DNA of 33,034 nucleotides from a virus. A program made the position numbers and the translations under genes. The DNA is taken from positions 1 through 33,034 of IMG/VR virus record IMGVR_UViG_3300049043_000356; one strand, written 5' to 3'. The stretch's first letter is position 1; every line of letters begins with the position of its first letter. The notes below the pieces were generated by a model that did not search any database, was not told the DNA's origin, and worked only from the letters and a program-made list of their open reading frames with translations. This document shows positions 26,158-33,034 of this stretch, piece by piece.

Positions 26158-28545
26158 ATGCCGTACGGTACGATAAAAGTTGACACCATCACATTTACCG
26201 CTGGTGGTGCGGATACCAGCGTTTCAATTTCTGGTTTAGTTCAAAACCCCACTTTTAGTGGAAACATTACCTCTACCGGCACTATTTCCGGTAACGTGAT
26301 CCAGGGTGGCACAACTGTTTCTGGTGCAACCGTAACTGGTGCCGCAGGTCAGTTCGGAACATTAACAGGTAACACTGCAGGCTTTACGACTGTTACCGGT
26401 ACAACTGTTACCGGTACAACTGCAAACTTTGTAACTGTATCCGGAACTACCGTCACCGGAACCACTGGAAATTTTGGCGGCACCGTAACTGCTGCGACTA
26501 TTCGAGGCACCACTACCGTTTCCGGTGCAACGGTTACAGGAAACGCAGGTAGTTTTACAACAGTAACTGGTGGCGTTGCAACAATTACTTCTGGTGTTTT
26601 TGCTGCTGGTACTGAAGCATTACCCAGCATTTCCTTTGCTTCTGATCCAAACACCGGCATTTATTCCCCTGGCGCAGATCAACTAGCCCTCGCCACTGGT
26701 GGGTCTGGGAGGTTGTTTGTTGATAGTCTTGGGCGAATTTGTAATCGGTAATTCAACAAGTACACCAGTTGCCGGTTTTAATACCTCACTTCAAATCCAG
26801 GGCACTTCTTTCGATACAGCAGGAGTAGCCTTAACAAGTGTTGCCGGCAAACAACACAGGCTCTTACTTACTACTTGGAAAAGCAAGAGAGGCTCTTTAG
26901 GTGGTTACACAATAGTAAGCAACTGGCGCTAATCTTGGCGGCAGATTCGTTTTTGCAGGTGCTGAATGGTGTCAAATATGTAGAGGCTGCCTATATAGGT
27001 GTCGCCTGTAATGGGGCTCCCGGCAGTCAACATACATGCCGGTGAAGGTTATTCGTTTTCTACGTAATTCATGGCAGTGCATCTGTTACCGAAAGACTGT
27101 GTATTACTCCTTCTGGCCTCGTAGGCATAGGGACATCAGCCCTCAGCACCTCTTGCATGCTGCAGGAATTCTGCAGATGACAACATGAGCATTCTGCGAT
27201 TCAACTCACGTACTGGCAACATCTGGCGAAGCAACTGCTTTTAGCTTAACGGCAGGACTAATTACGCCATTTTCGGTTCGTCTGCTACAACTGAGAACTG
27301 AGCGTTATTCGCGCTTCAGGTAATTACACGGATCATGATGGATTAGGGATTGGCACTGGTCGACCCTGCATGACATTCACTAGCTGTAGCTGTTCTAGCG
27401 AACGTTCGTTCAAGACTAGCAGTGCAAGGAGTATGCGGATGTTGGCACTAGTGCATGCTACGGACCAGCTGACTAGTTACAAGCGTATCGAATCCGGCTG
27501 TTACGATGCTTGCAACTCTATTGCTCGCCGAGACTGGACGCGGCATCAGCGGAAAGTACGCCCGCATCGACAGCTCCGGCAGGCTTCTTCATGGGCACGT
27601 CTAGTGCGCACAGGTGATTCAGGGTCAACTCACGTCGTTTCAAGATCGAACAAGTATCAGGTAACTCATGGCGCGAGCATTGTTCGAGATGCTGGACGGT
27701 CAAGGCGCTCTGCTTTCGTTCGGTAGTCGGGTTCAGCCGTATGTCTGATACTATTGCTAATAGTGGCGACACCTTAGGCGGATCTGCATTTTGTGCGTGC
27801 CGATGGCAGCAAACTAATCACAGGTGCAAGTTGCATGGCCAAGTAGATCGGCAACCCGGCACCAACGATATGCCCTGGCCGCCTAGTGTTCAGCACTACA
27901 AGAGACGGCGCTTCATCACCAACCGAAGCAGTTCGGATAACGCAAAAGGGGTACATTAAATGCACCAGTAAGGCTACTACTCCGTATTACGACTCAAACG
28001 GCGCGTTTCACGAACTTGTTAGCGATAACTCCAACAATATTGCCGTTTTTAGCAGCTATGGCACAACTCCTTATGGACCTTATATTTATTATTCCACAAC
28101 TCCAAATAACACTAGCAGTGAGTTTTTAACCTGTACTGATGCGACTACAACTCGTGCAGCCATTAGATCGAATGGCGGCCTCGCCAATTACAGTGCCAAC
28201 AACGTCAACCTTTCCGACCGCAACGTCAAAAAAGACATTGCACCTGCTGCTGGCACTTGGAACTGCCTGAAAGAGTGGGAAATCGTCAACTTCCGCTACA
28301 AGGATCAGCCAGACGATGCTGACCTGAACATGGGTGTTATCGCCCAGCAGGTTGCCGAGAGCTGCCCGGAAGTGATCCAGGTGTTCCAAGAGGAAAAGGA
28401 AGCCACCGAAGATAAGCCAGCGCAAGAAGAGCGGATTGGCGTCAAAGAGCAACAGATGATGTGGATGGCAATCAAGGCGCTGCAGGAAGCACAGGTTCGC
28501 ATCGAAGAACTGGAAGCCAAAGTTGCAGCCCTTGAGGCGTCGTAG
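26158..28545 (+). CDS. Tail fibre with C-terminal S74 self-cleaving chaperone (frame-broken)
   Basis: Begins MPYGTIKVDTITFTAGGADT followed by TG/SG repeats (VTGTTVTGTTANFVTVSGTT) and ASDPNTGIYSPGADQLALAT, a classic phage-fibre block. From 26738 the frame breaks repeatedly, yet fibre motifs persist in all frames: VIGNSTSTPVAGFNTSLQIQ, RGSLGGYTIVSN, TERLCITPSGLVGIGTSAP, SDTIANSGDTLGG, DRQPGTNDMP. The intact end 27886-28545 carries LSDRNVKKDIAPAAGTWNCL, NFRYKD and NMGVIAQQVAE, the peptidase S74 intramolecular chaperone that helps trimerise the fibre and then cuts itself off at the SD site, and a final coiled coil (QVRIEELEAKVAALEA). The fibre would determine host binding. Confidence 0.75.
26930..27740 (+). 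other. Heavily frame-damaged part of the S74 fibre gene
   Basis: Within the fibre gene this stretch has no frame longer than a few dozen codons that fits the family, although fragments do (VKYVEAAYIGVACNGAPGSQ, then GLVGIGTSAPQHLLHAAGIL). Several breaks are not in homopolymers, for example an extra AG near 26890. It may be low-coverage sequence or mixed variants of related phages. Confidence 0.5.
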
Positions 28546-28565
28546 TCCTACTGAAACTCTCCCTG

Positions 28566-28590
28566 GGGCGGCTATACGGTCGCCCTTTTT
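28566..28590 (+). terminator. Rho-independent terminator after the tail fibre
   Basis: GGGCG (28566-28570) pairs with CGCCC (28581-28585), with inner C-G and wobble pairs, then TTTTT. It lies 21 bp after the fibre stop and closes the fibre operon. Confidence 0.8.
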
Positions 28591-28662
28591 GCTGCGTGGT
28601 GGTAAGGTTGGAGGGCAGCGAGTTTGCGGCTCCTGCCCAATGGCCACAGTTCCCTAGAAACC

Positions 28663-28881
28663 ATGACCCAAGAAGATTACCCCAAGCTCACGCCTGCCGA
28701 ATGGCTTGAGCAGCGTGAAACCCGCATGGACAAACATTCTGCGTGGGTCAAGGACGGCGTTGTACAACTGGCAAACAACGAAGATCCGCATTACACGGAA
28801 ACTTTTGAAACGCCTGAAGAATTAGAACGTTTCATCGCTTACTTGCTGTTAAAGGCTGATGAAGCCTGGCCTAACCATTAA
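28663..28881 (+). CDS. Small acidic hypothetical protein, 72 aa
   Basis: ATG at 28663 (MTQEDYPKLTPAEWLEQRET) is preferred over the in-frame upstream ATG because the extra residues overlap the intergenic leader. Helical, ending TPEELERFIAYLLLKADEAW. No motif known. It opens a short group of small genes before the integrase; similar small proteins occur in Synechococcus accessory regions in my memory, but I give no function. Confidence 0.5.
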   Translation: MTQEDYPKLTPAEWLEQRETRMDKHSAWVKDGVVQLANNEDPHYTETFETPEELERFIAYLLLKADEAWPNH

Positions 28882-28906
28882 GTCGCTTCCACTACGGTGC
28901 TTTCCG

Positions 28907-29113
28907 ATGAAAGGTCCAAGTCCGCATCCTGAGCTTCCAAATGTTTTGACTTGTAACGGTTGCGATTACATCGTGACATGTGACGGTCATTACAATTATT
29001 GCCGCGCACTCCCTGACACCGCACCAGCATTACGTCCTGGCTGCGAACGCATTTGCATTGGGGAAGAAACCCCATTAATCCAAAAGGTGAAATTGTTTGC
29101 CCAATTATGCTGA
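28907..29113 (+). CDS. Small cysteine-rich hypothetical protein, 68 aa
   Basis: Reads MKGPSPHPELPNVLTCNGCD YIVTC, with six or more cysteines (CNGC, C, C, C, C) spread over 50 residues, suggesting a metal site. Starts 26 bases after the preceding gene. No family recognised. The tail FAQLC may be shifted sequence, since the next start lies close. Confidence 0.4.
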   Translation: MKGPSPHPELPNVLTCNGCDYIVTCDGHYNYCRALPDTAPALRPGCERICIGEETPLIQKVKLFAQLC

Positions 29114-29150
29114 CAGTACGCCAGCCCTCGTAATCCTCATTCTCACTTCG

Positions 29151-29354
29151 ATGACTGAACTTTCACCCGCAGCAAAAGGTGTCCTTGAAAGAGCAATGGA
29201 ATTTTCAGGACCAGGATTTGAGCGCCTAGTGCGTCAGATGCTTGGCGAAGCCCTTCGTTCTGCTGTAGCTCACACTCAGCAGCATCGTGGAAACGATGTA
29301 TGGACCTGCGACGCCGATGAACTTTTGGCTATTGCCGACCAGCTTGAAGCCTAG
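29151..29354 (+). CDS. Small hypothetical protein, 67 aa (cyanobacterial style)
   Basis: MTELSPAAKGVLERAMEFSG opens like a group of small proteins common in marine Synechococcus and their mobile elements (LSPAA..VL..). The rest is helical and ends DELLAIADQLEA. It is located 80 bp before the integrase. No function is known. Confidence 0.5.
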   Translation: MTELSPAAKGVLERAMEFSGPGFERLVRQMLGEALRSAVAHTQQHRGNDVWTCDADELLAIADQLEA

Positions 29355-29435
29355 TAGTCACCTTCAACTCTGGCGCTGGTGTTGACATGCGTCGGGTGGT
29401 GCATTAGTGTGCCACCCTCGCAACCATTTCAACTC

Positions 29436-30290
29436 ATGCCAACCACCTTGACGGAACTGTGGGACGCCTTCATGGAGGAGCGTTCTATTTCCTTGTGTCC
29501 CACCAGTCTTGATTCAGACTACAAGCAAGTTGGTAAGTGGTTAGCCCGCTGCCCAATTCAAGATTTTAATGAAGCCAGAAAAATCATGATCTGGGTGCTG
29601 GGAGAAAAGCCAGTGCTTTCTTCCAGGCGCGTGGCCATGTATACCAAGACAATGTTTAGGTGGGCTGCACAGGAGGATGTGGGCTATCTAGACAAAAATC
29701 CCCTGGCAAGTTTCAAAATGCCAAAGGCTCCTCAAAGGGATGAAGAAATTATTGTCATCCCAAGAAATGAAGTGGGGTTGGTGCTTGCCGCTTTGGAAGC
29801 AAAGCTGACTTACAAAAAGGTTAATTGGGCTTGGTATACCGAATTTATGATTCAAACTGCCATGCGTACAGGAGAAGTAAGGGCATTACGTTGGGATGAC
29901 ATTAAAGATAATAAGATTCTGGTGCATTCTAATTGGACATTGACGCATGGCTTGAAAAATAGCACCAAAACTAATAAGAAAAGATGGGTGCCGCTGAACA
30001 ATAAATGTCAGGAAATACTAACAAAACTTCCGCAAGAGCAAGAATATATATTCCCTTGGGATCGTCTTGCGTTTCAAAGTTACTTTCGTAAAAAATTACA
30101 GCCGCTCTATAAAGCTGAATTAATTTCTCATATGTATCGTCCTTACGACTGTAGGCATACGGCAATTAGCCGTTGGATTGAAGCTGGTATTCCCGTGCCG
30201 CAAGTGGCTTTATGGGCTGGAAACACCTCGGAGATTATTTTCAAGCACTATTGCAATACGACAAAGGAATATGATATGCCAGAGCTGTGA
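29436..30290 (+). CDS. Tyrosine-type site-specific integrase
   Basis: A 284-residue recombinase that would insert or excise the phage DNA. The N-terminal 100 residues form a SAM-like core-binding domain (TTLTELWDAFMEERS, MYTKTMFRWAAQEDVGYLDK). The catalytic domain shows TAMRTGEVRALRW (Arg144), the beta-hairpin lysine region KTNKKRWVPL, box II RPYDCRHTAISRW (Arg240, His241) and KHYC (nucleophile Tyr272). The usual first His of box II is Tyr237, and the later His/Trp position is Asn263 (AGNTSEII), so it is a diverged but probably active member. ATG at 29436 is chosen; the open frame upstream to 29379 reads as leader. Its presence implies a temperate phage or an integrated element. Confidence 0.85.
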   Translation: MPTTLTELWDAFMEERSISLCPTSLDSDYKQVGKWLARCPIQDFNEARKIMIWVLGEKPVLSSRRVAMYTKTMFRWAAQEDVGYLDKNPLASFKMPKAPQRDEEIIVIPRNEVGLVLAALEAKLTYKKVNWAWYTEFMIQTAMRTGEVRALRWDDIKDNKILVHSNWTLTHGLKNSTKTNKKRWVPLNNKCQEILTKLPQEQEYIFPWDRLAFQSYFRKKLQPLYKAELISHMYRPYDCRHTAISRWIEAGIPVPQVALWAGNTSEIIFKHYCNTTKEYDMPEL

Positions 30291-30327
30291 AGCACCCTTA
30301 CAATAGTTTTAAGCTTTTTTGTTCACC

Positions 30328-30649
30328 ATGGCTTCTTCCATTCAATACACCTGGGGCATCAATAATCTTGAGCGCACTTTGGCAGACGGAATTGTTTACA
30401 CCGTTCACTATGCCATTGATGCCTTTGATGGCACTTATCGTTCAGGAGCCTATGGCTCTATTGGGCTTGAAGCGCCCGAAGAAGACCAAGCCATTCCTTA
30501 TAGCGATTTAACTTTCCGACTTGGTCGTGCAATGGACCAAGGACAAAATTGGCGAAGACAAAGTGGTGGAAATCGAAGCCGCTCTTGCCGCTCAAATTCA
30601 ACAGCAAATTGCTCCGACTACGGGCAACGGTTTGCCTTGGGCTAGCTAA
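30328..30649 (+). CDS. DUF7936-like small cyanophage protein (one frame break)
   Basis: The N-terminus MASSIQYTWGINNLERTLAD, then YTVHYAIDAFDGTYRSGAYG, fits a conserved small phage protein family. Removing one T from 30513-30515 restores the end: TSDLVVQWTKDKIGEDKVVE and AAQIQQQIAPTTGNGLPWAS, stopping at 30649. The closing PTxGxGLPW block is characteristic. About 106 aa. It lies close after the integrase. Function unknown; often found near virion genes. Confidence 0.65.
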
Positions 30650-30672
30650 TATTATGCTTTCGCCTTCCTCCA

Positions 30673-30810
30673 TTGGCAGTTAAAAGCAAAGTTGGCGCCT
30701 CGTCGTCCAAGCGCATTATCATCCGCAAGCCCAAAACCACCAAACAAGGGCAAGGAAAAAATAGCAAGCCTTCCCATGGTCGAAAAATGCTCAGGGGGCA
30801 AGGCAAATAA
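30673..30810 (+). CDS. 45-aa basic QGQG protein, copy 2
   Basis: TTG start, reading MAVKSKVGASSSKRIIIRKP then KTTKQGQGKNSKPSHGRKML RGQGK. It is homologous to the 41-aa protein at 18895-19020: the last 24 residues match apart from about eight substitutions, while the N-termini differ. It begins 23 bases after the DUF7936-like gene and is followed at once by a strong terminator, so it closes that operon. The strict retention of HGRK and RGQGK suggests a nucleic-acid or capsid contact; this is inference. Confidence 0.7.
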   Translation: MAVKSKVGASSSKRIIIRKPKTTKQGQGKNSKPSHGRKMLRGQGK

Positions 30811-30812
30811 TT

Positions 30813-30834
30813 AAGGGGCCGCAAGGCCCCTTTT
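30813..30834 (+). terminator. Strong rho-independent terminator
   Basis: AAGGGGCC (30813-30820), loop GCAA, GGCCCCTT (30825-30832), T-run to 30834. A perfect 8-bp GC-rich stem three bases after the small basic gene. Confidence 0.9.
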
Positions 30835-30885
30835 CGATTGTTAAAACAGTGCAAGGCTATAATAAAACAAAACGATGGGGCGTAA

Positions 30886-31227
30886 ATGTATTATCCCGCC
30901 ACTTACAACATAGTGGTGTTGCAAAATTCCACTTATCGCATGCAAATCACTGCAACGCAAAGTGGAGGCACGCCCATTAACCTTTCCGGCTATACCATTG
31001 ATAGTGATATTTGCGGCGCATTGGATGGAGACATTGTTGCAAGTTTTGTACCAGCTATTACAAATGCAGCTAGCGGAATTTTTCAATTAACATTGCCGCC
31101 AACTGTTTCCAGTGGATTAGAAGTGGGAATTTATAACTATGACGTTAGCGCCACTCAAGCAGGTGGAGATCGTTACTATTGGTTAAAGGGCACTTGTACA
31201 GTGTCAGGCACTTGCTCTAGGAACTGA
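30886..31227 (+). CDS. Phage structural protein, Ig/BppU-like fold, 113 aa
   Basis: Reads YNIVVLQNSTYRMQITATQS, GGTPINLSGYTIDSDICGAL and later GIYNYDVSATQAGGDRYYWL, the alternation of strands seen in small baseplate or fibre-docking proteins of phages (BppU N-terminal-like). It ends with KGTCTVSGTCSRN. The spacing of two bases to the next ATG suggests one operon of virion genes following the terminator. The fold call is from pattern only. Confidence 0.6.
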   Translation: MYYPATYNIVVLQNSTYRMQITATQSGGTPINLSGYTIDSDICGALDGDIVASFVPAITNAASGIFQLTLPPTVSSGLEVGIYNYDVSATQAGGDRYYWLKGTCTVSGTCSRN

Positions 31228-31229
31228 TC

Positions 31230-31706
31230 ATGCCCGATATTATTCTTACTGTTGTTAGCGGAGAACCCATTGACATTGGCCTGTCCATTCCTGGCGTGCA
31301 AGGTCCAATGGGGCAAGAGCACATTGCCCTCTGGGGGCAGTGTCGGTCAAATTATTACGAAAGCATCTTCCACTAATTACGATGCATCGTGGACTTCCAC
31401 TGCATCTGGATTGGTTTTAAGAAATTGTACTATTTCTGGAACAACCGTTTTAGGCATTAGTTCCGGCGGTACGTATCAATCAGTTACGATGACTGGTTCT
31501 ACAATTAATGGGCCAACCATTAATGGGCACTGGCAAATGGTACGGCATTATCTAGTGCAATTGTTGATCAATGCACCATTGATAATTCGACATTTGAAGA
31601 TGGAACAATTTTCAATATTACGCTTTCTGGCACGGTAACCAATGTTGCCACGATTACTAGCGGCACATTTAACAGTCCAGTAGTTGTTTCTCCGACAATT
31701 TCGTGA
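31230..31706 (+). CDS. Short phage fibre-like protein (frame-broken)
   Basis: MPDIILTVVSGEPIDIGLSI opens the gene. Restoring one G near 31317 joins it to STLPSGGSVGQIITKASSTN, and later indels near 31530 (a G and an A run) lead to ALSSAIVDQCTIDNSTFEDG and a TGA at 31704. The sequence has a phage-fibre style: IPGVQGPMG collagen-like start, a GQIITKASSTNYDASW block common in fibre proteins, then TG/SG repeats. About 158 aa. Likely a minor fibre or fibre-tip protein. Confidence 0.6.
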
Positions 31707-31709
31707 ACC

Positions 31710-31895
31710 ATGTCGGCTTCTGGCGGGGTGACTGTTTTCGCCAGCGGTGCCTCCATGGGATTTTATGGTGCATCGCCAGTTGTTTGTCCTTCTGGCATTG
31801 CCATTCCAAGCGGTGGGGCTTCTACTGCTGAAGTGTTGACAGCGTTAAGCGGCGTGATTGTTGCCCTTCGCAATTTAGGTCTTATTCGTGCATAA
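31710..31895 (+). CDS. Small conserved phage protein with GFYGxxPV motif
   Basis: A 61-residue protein reading GVTVFASGASMGFYGASPVV, then a Pro/Gly/Ser loop and a final helix LSGVIVALRNLGLIRA. The motif GFYGxxPVxxPSG..LxxLGLI occurs widely in small phage proteins encoded beside fibres or capsid genes. It starts three bases after the fibre-like gene and ends two before the next, so is co-translated. A virion or fibre-accessory role is likely, but untested as far as I know. Confidence 0.6.
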   Translation: MSASGGVTVFASGASMGFYGASPVVCPSGIAIPSGGASTAEVLTALSGVIVALRNLGLIRA

Positions 31896-31897
31896 TT

Positions 31898-33034
31898 ATG
31901 GGACAAATTATTGCTGGCGCCGAACAATTTGAAACTCACATTGAGGCGGATTATCGCGGCAAAATTTTACAGAAGGGACCAGACAGTGGCGATGTAGACG
32001 CTTTTGGCAGGGCAAGAATTAGTGAGCCCCATACGCTTTTTGATAGTTCATTACGTTATAGCAAGCAAACTAATTTATGGTATGAAGCCACAACGGGAGG
32101 AGCATCAACAAGCTATTTAACGAATGAAAGCAGTCTTTCTTTAATTGTTAACACTGCATCTGGCGATACTGCATTGCGTAGAACTAAGCGCAACATGCCT
32201 TATCAGCCAGGCAAAAGCTTGATGATCATGGAAAGCTTTTGTGGCGCAACTCCCGTAGCGGGATTAATTCAGGAAGTGGGATATTTTGACGATAGCAATG
32301 GCGTGATGGTAAGAGCTAGTGGAACGACAGTGCAATTTGTTGTTCGCAGCAAGGCATCAGGAAGCGTTTGAAGACGTAGTAAATCAAACTAGCTGGAATA
32401 TTGATGCGTTTGAAGATTTAGATTTTAGTAAAACTAATATTTTTATCACTGATCTTGAATGGTTGGGAGTGGGGCGTGTGCGGACAGGGTTTTGTTGTTG
32501 ACGGAGAGATCAAATGGTGCCATGAGATTTAATCATGCCAATGCTAATACGACTGTTTATATGACCACTGCCGTCTCCCATTGTCATATCGCATTCGCAA
32601 TGATTCTGCTCAATTATCAAGCCATACGCTAAAACAAATTTGCTGCACTGCTATTAGCGAAGGCGGCTATGGGCCCTATTTATCTTGCTGGACGTGGGGC
32701 TGGTAATTTTTCAAACATTTCTTCTGAAACCATGGTTGCTGCTATTCGTATGGCTAGTGGCCGCACAGATAATGTAGTTTTACCGGCACAAATTGATGTG
32801 ACAATTGGCGGCAACCCTGATGCCAACATTGCTGCAGAATGGCGGCTTCGCCTTAATCCTACGGTTAGCGGCGTTTGGACTGCTGCTGATAATGGGCGAG
32901 GCAATGTGGAAGCAATGGCCAGTGGAACGTTTAGTGGAGGCACTGTTATTGGAGGGGGTCTTATTGCCGCTCGCTCTAGTATTGAATTTGATCCTGCCAG
33001 TGCGCTGGCGTTGAGTCTTAGGCAAAGATGCTAG
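31898..33034 (+). CDS. Minor virion protein, RISxPHTLFDS family (frame-broken)
   Basis: Reads DVDAFGRARISEPHTLFDSS, then MPYQPGKSLMIMESFCGATP, GLIQEVGYFDDSNGVMVRAS, and after a break VNQTSWNIDAFEDLDFSKTN, ITDLEWLGVGRVRTGFVVDG and TAISEGGYGP. This is a phage structural family I know from several marine phages, with the same order of motifs. The breaks are one extra T in 32367-32369, one extra T in 32490-32493, an extra A near 32525, a missing C near 32578 and an extra C near 32670. The last part (32669-33034) is in one frame and ends at the contig edge; the final residues LALSLRQRC may be shifted, so the true end may lie outside. Confidence 0.65.

Noticed and set aside
24238-26660. Several leftward Val/Pro/Thr-rich frames across the fibre genes
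   Set aside because: They are antisense images of the TG/SG repeats (PVTVxPET pattern) and have no start signals.
23954-26751. Possible CRISPR array in the repetitive stretch
   Set aside because: Repeats are 78 bp, coding, in frame and synonymous-diverged; there are no constant repeats with unique spacers.
27370-27726. 118-aa frame inside the damaged fibre region
   Set aside because: Composition (Arg/Ser-rich) and lack of fibre motifs indicate an out-of-frame reading of the broken fibre gene.

Overview
The window joins two kinds of DNA that do not normally occur together. Bases 1 to about 7390 look like nuclear DNA of a diatom or related stramenopile. They hold a low-complexity hypothetical protein with an intron-like tail, about 1.5 kb with no convincing gene, a piggyBac-type transposase with a TTAA-rich left end, a small inverted-repeat element, and the front of a second large transposon-type protein (C2H2-like finger plus a conserved diatom-type domain). 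Bases from about 7390 to 33034 are dense, phage-style DNA: mostly rightward, short spacers, overlapping start/stop codons and rho-independent terminators. Protein styles there (tail-fibre N-terminus, NPDVA-motif protein, small QGQG basic proteins) point to a cyanophage or a prophage of a Synechococcus/Cyanobium-like host. The switch falls inside one open frame (5756-7915), which begins as the diatom-type protein and ends as a phage structural protein. I read this as a chimeric contig unless reads spanning about 7390 say otherwise.

Phage layout. 7395-14193: structural and lysis-related genes (tail end of a virion protein, helix-hairpin-helix protein, M23-like peptidase, tail lysozyme, several virion-type proteins). 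14314-15319: recombinase-like protein, a leftward helix-turn-helix protein and an HNH nuclease around a divergent control region. 15335-18868: a badly frame-broken stretch leading into a large NPDVA-motif virion-type protein, a conserved small basic protein and an HNH-type nuclease. 18895-19721: a 41-aa basic protein and a GH24 endolysin. 20024-23566: mostly leftward nucleotide/DNA-metabolism genes (DUF3310, dCTP deaminase, adenine methyltransferase-like, helix-turn-helix protein). 23620-28545: a membrane-anchored protein and two repeat-built tail fibres, the second ending in an S74 self-cleaving chaperone. 28663-30290: small accessory genes and a tyrosine integrase, which suggests a temperate phage or integrated element. 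30328-33034: a DUF7936-like protein, a second copy of the basic protein, a strong terminator, then more virion genes to the contig end.

Most broken phage genes can be restored by adding or removing one base, usually in a homopolymer run, after which family motifs read through. That pattern fits unpolished sequencing error better than pseudogene decay. I therefore annotate restored genes as single entries and state where each frame breaks. Two stretches (about 15.33-16.37 kb and 26.74-27.96 kb) are damaged more heavily. All family assignments are by eye from motifs; no database search was run.
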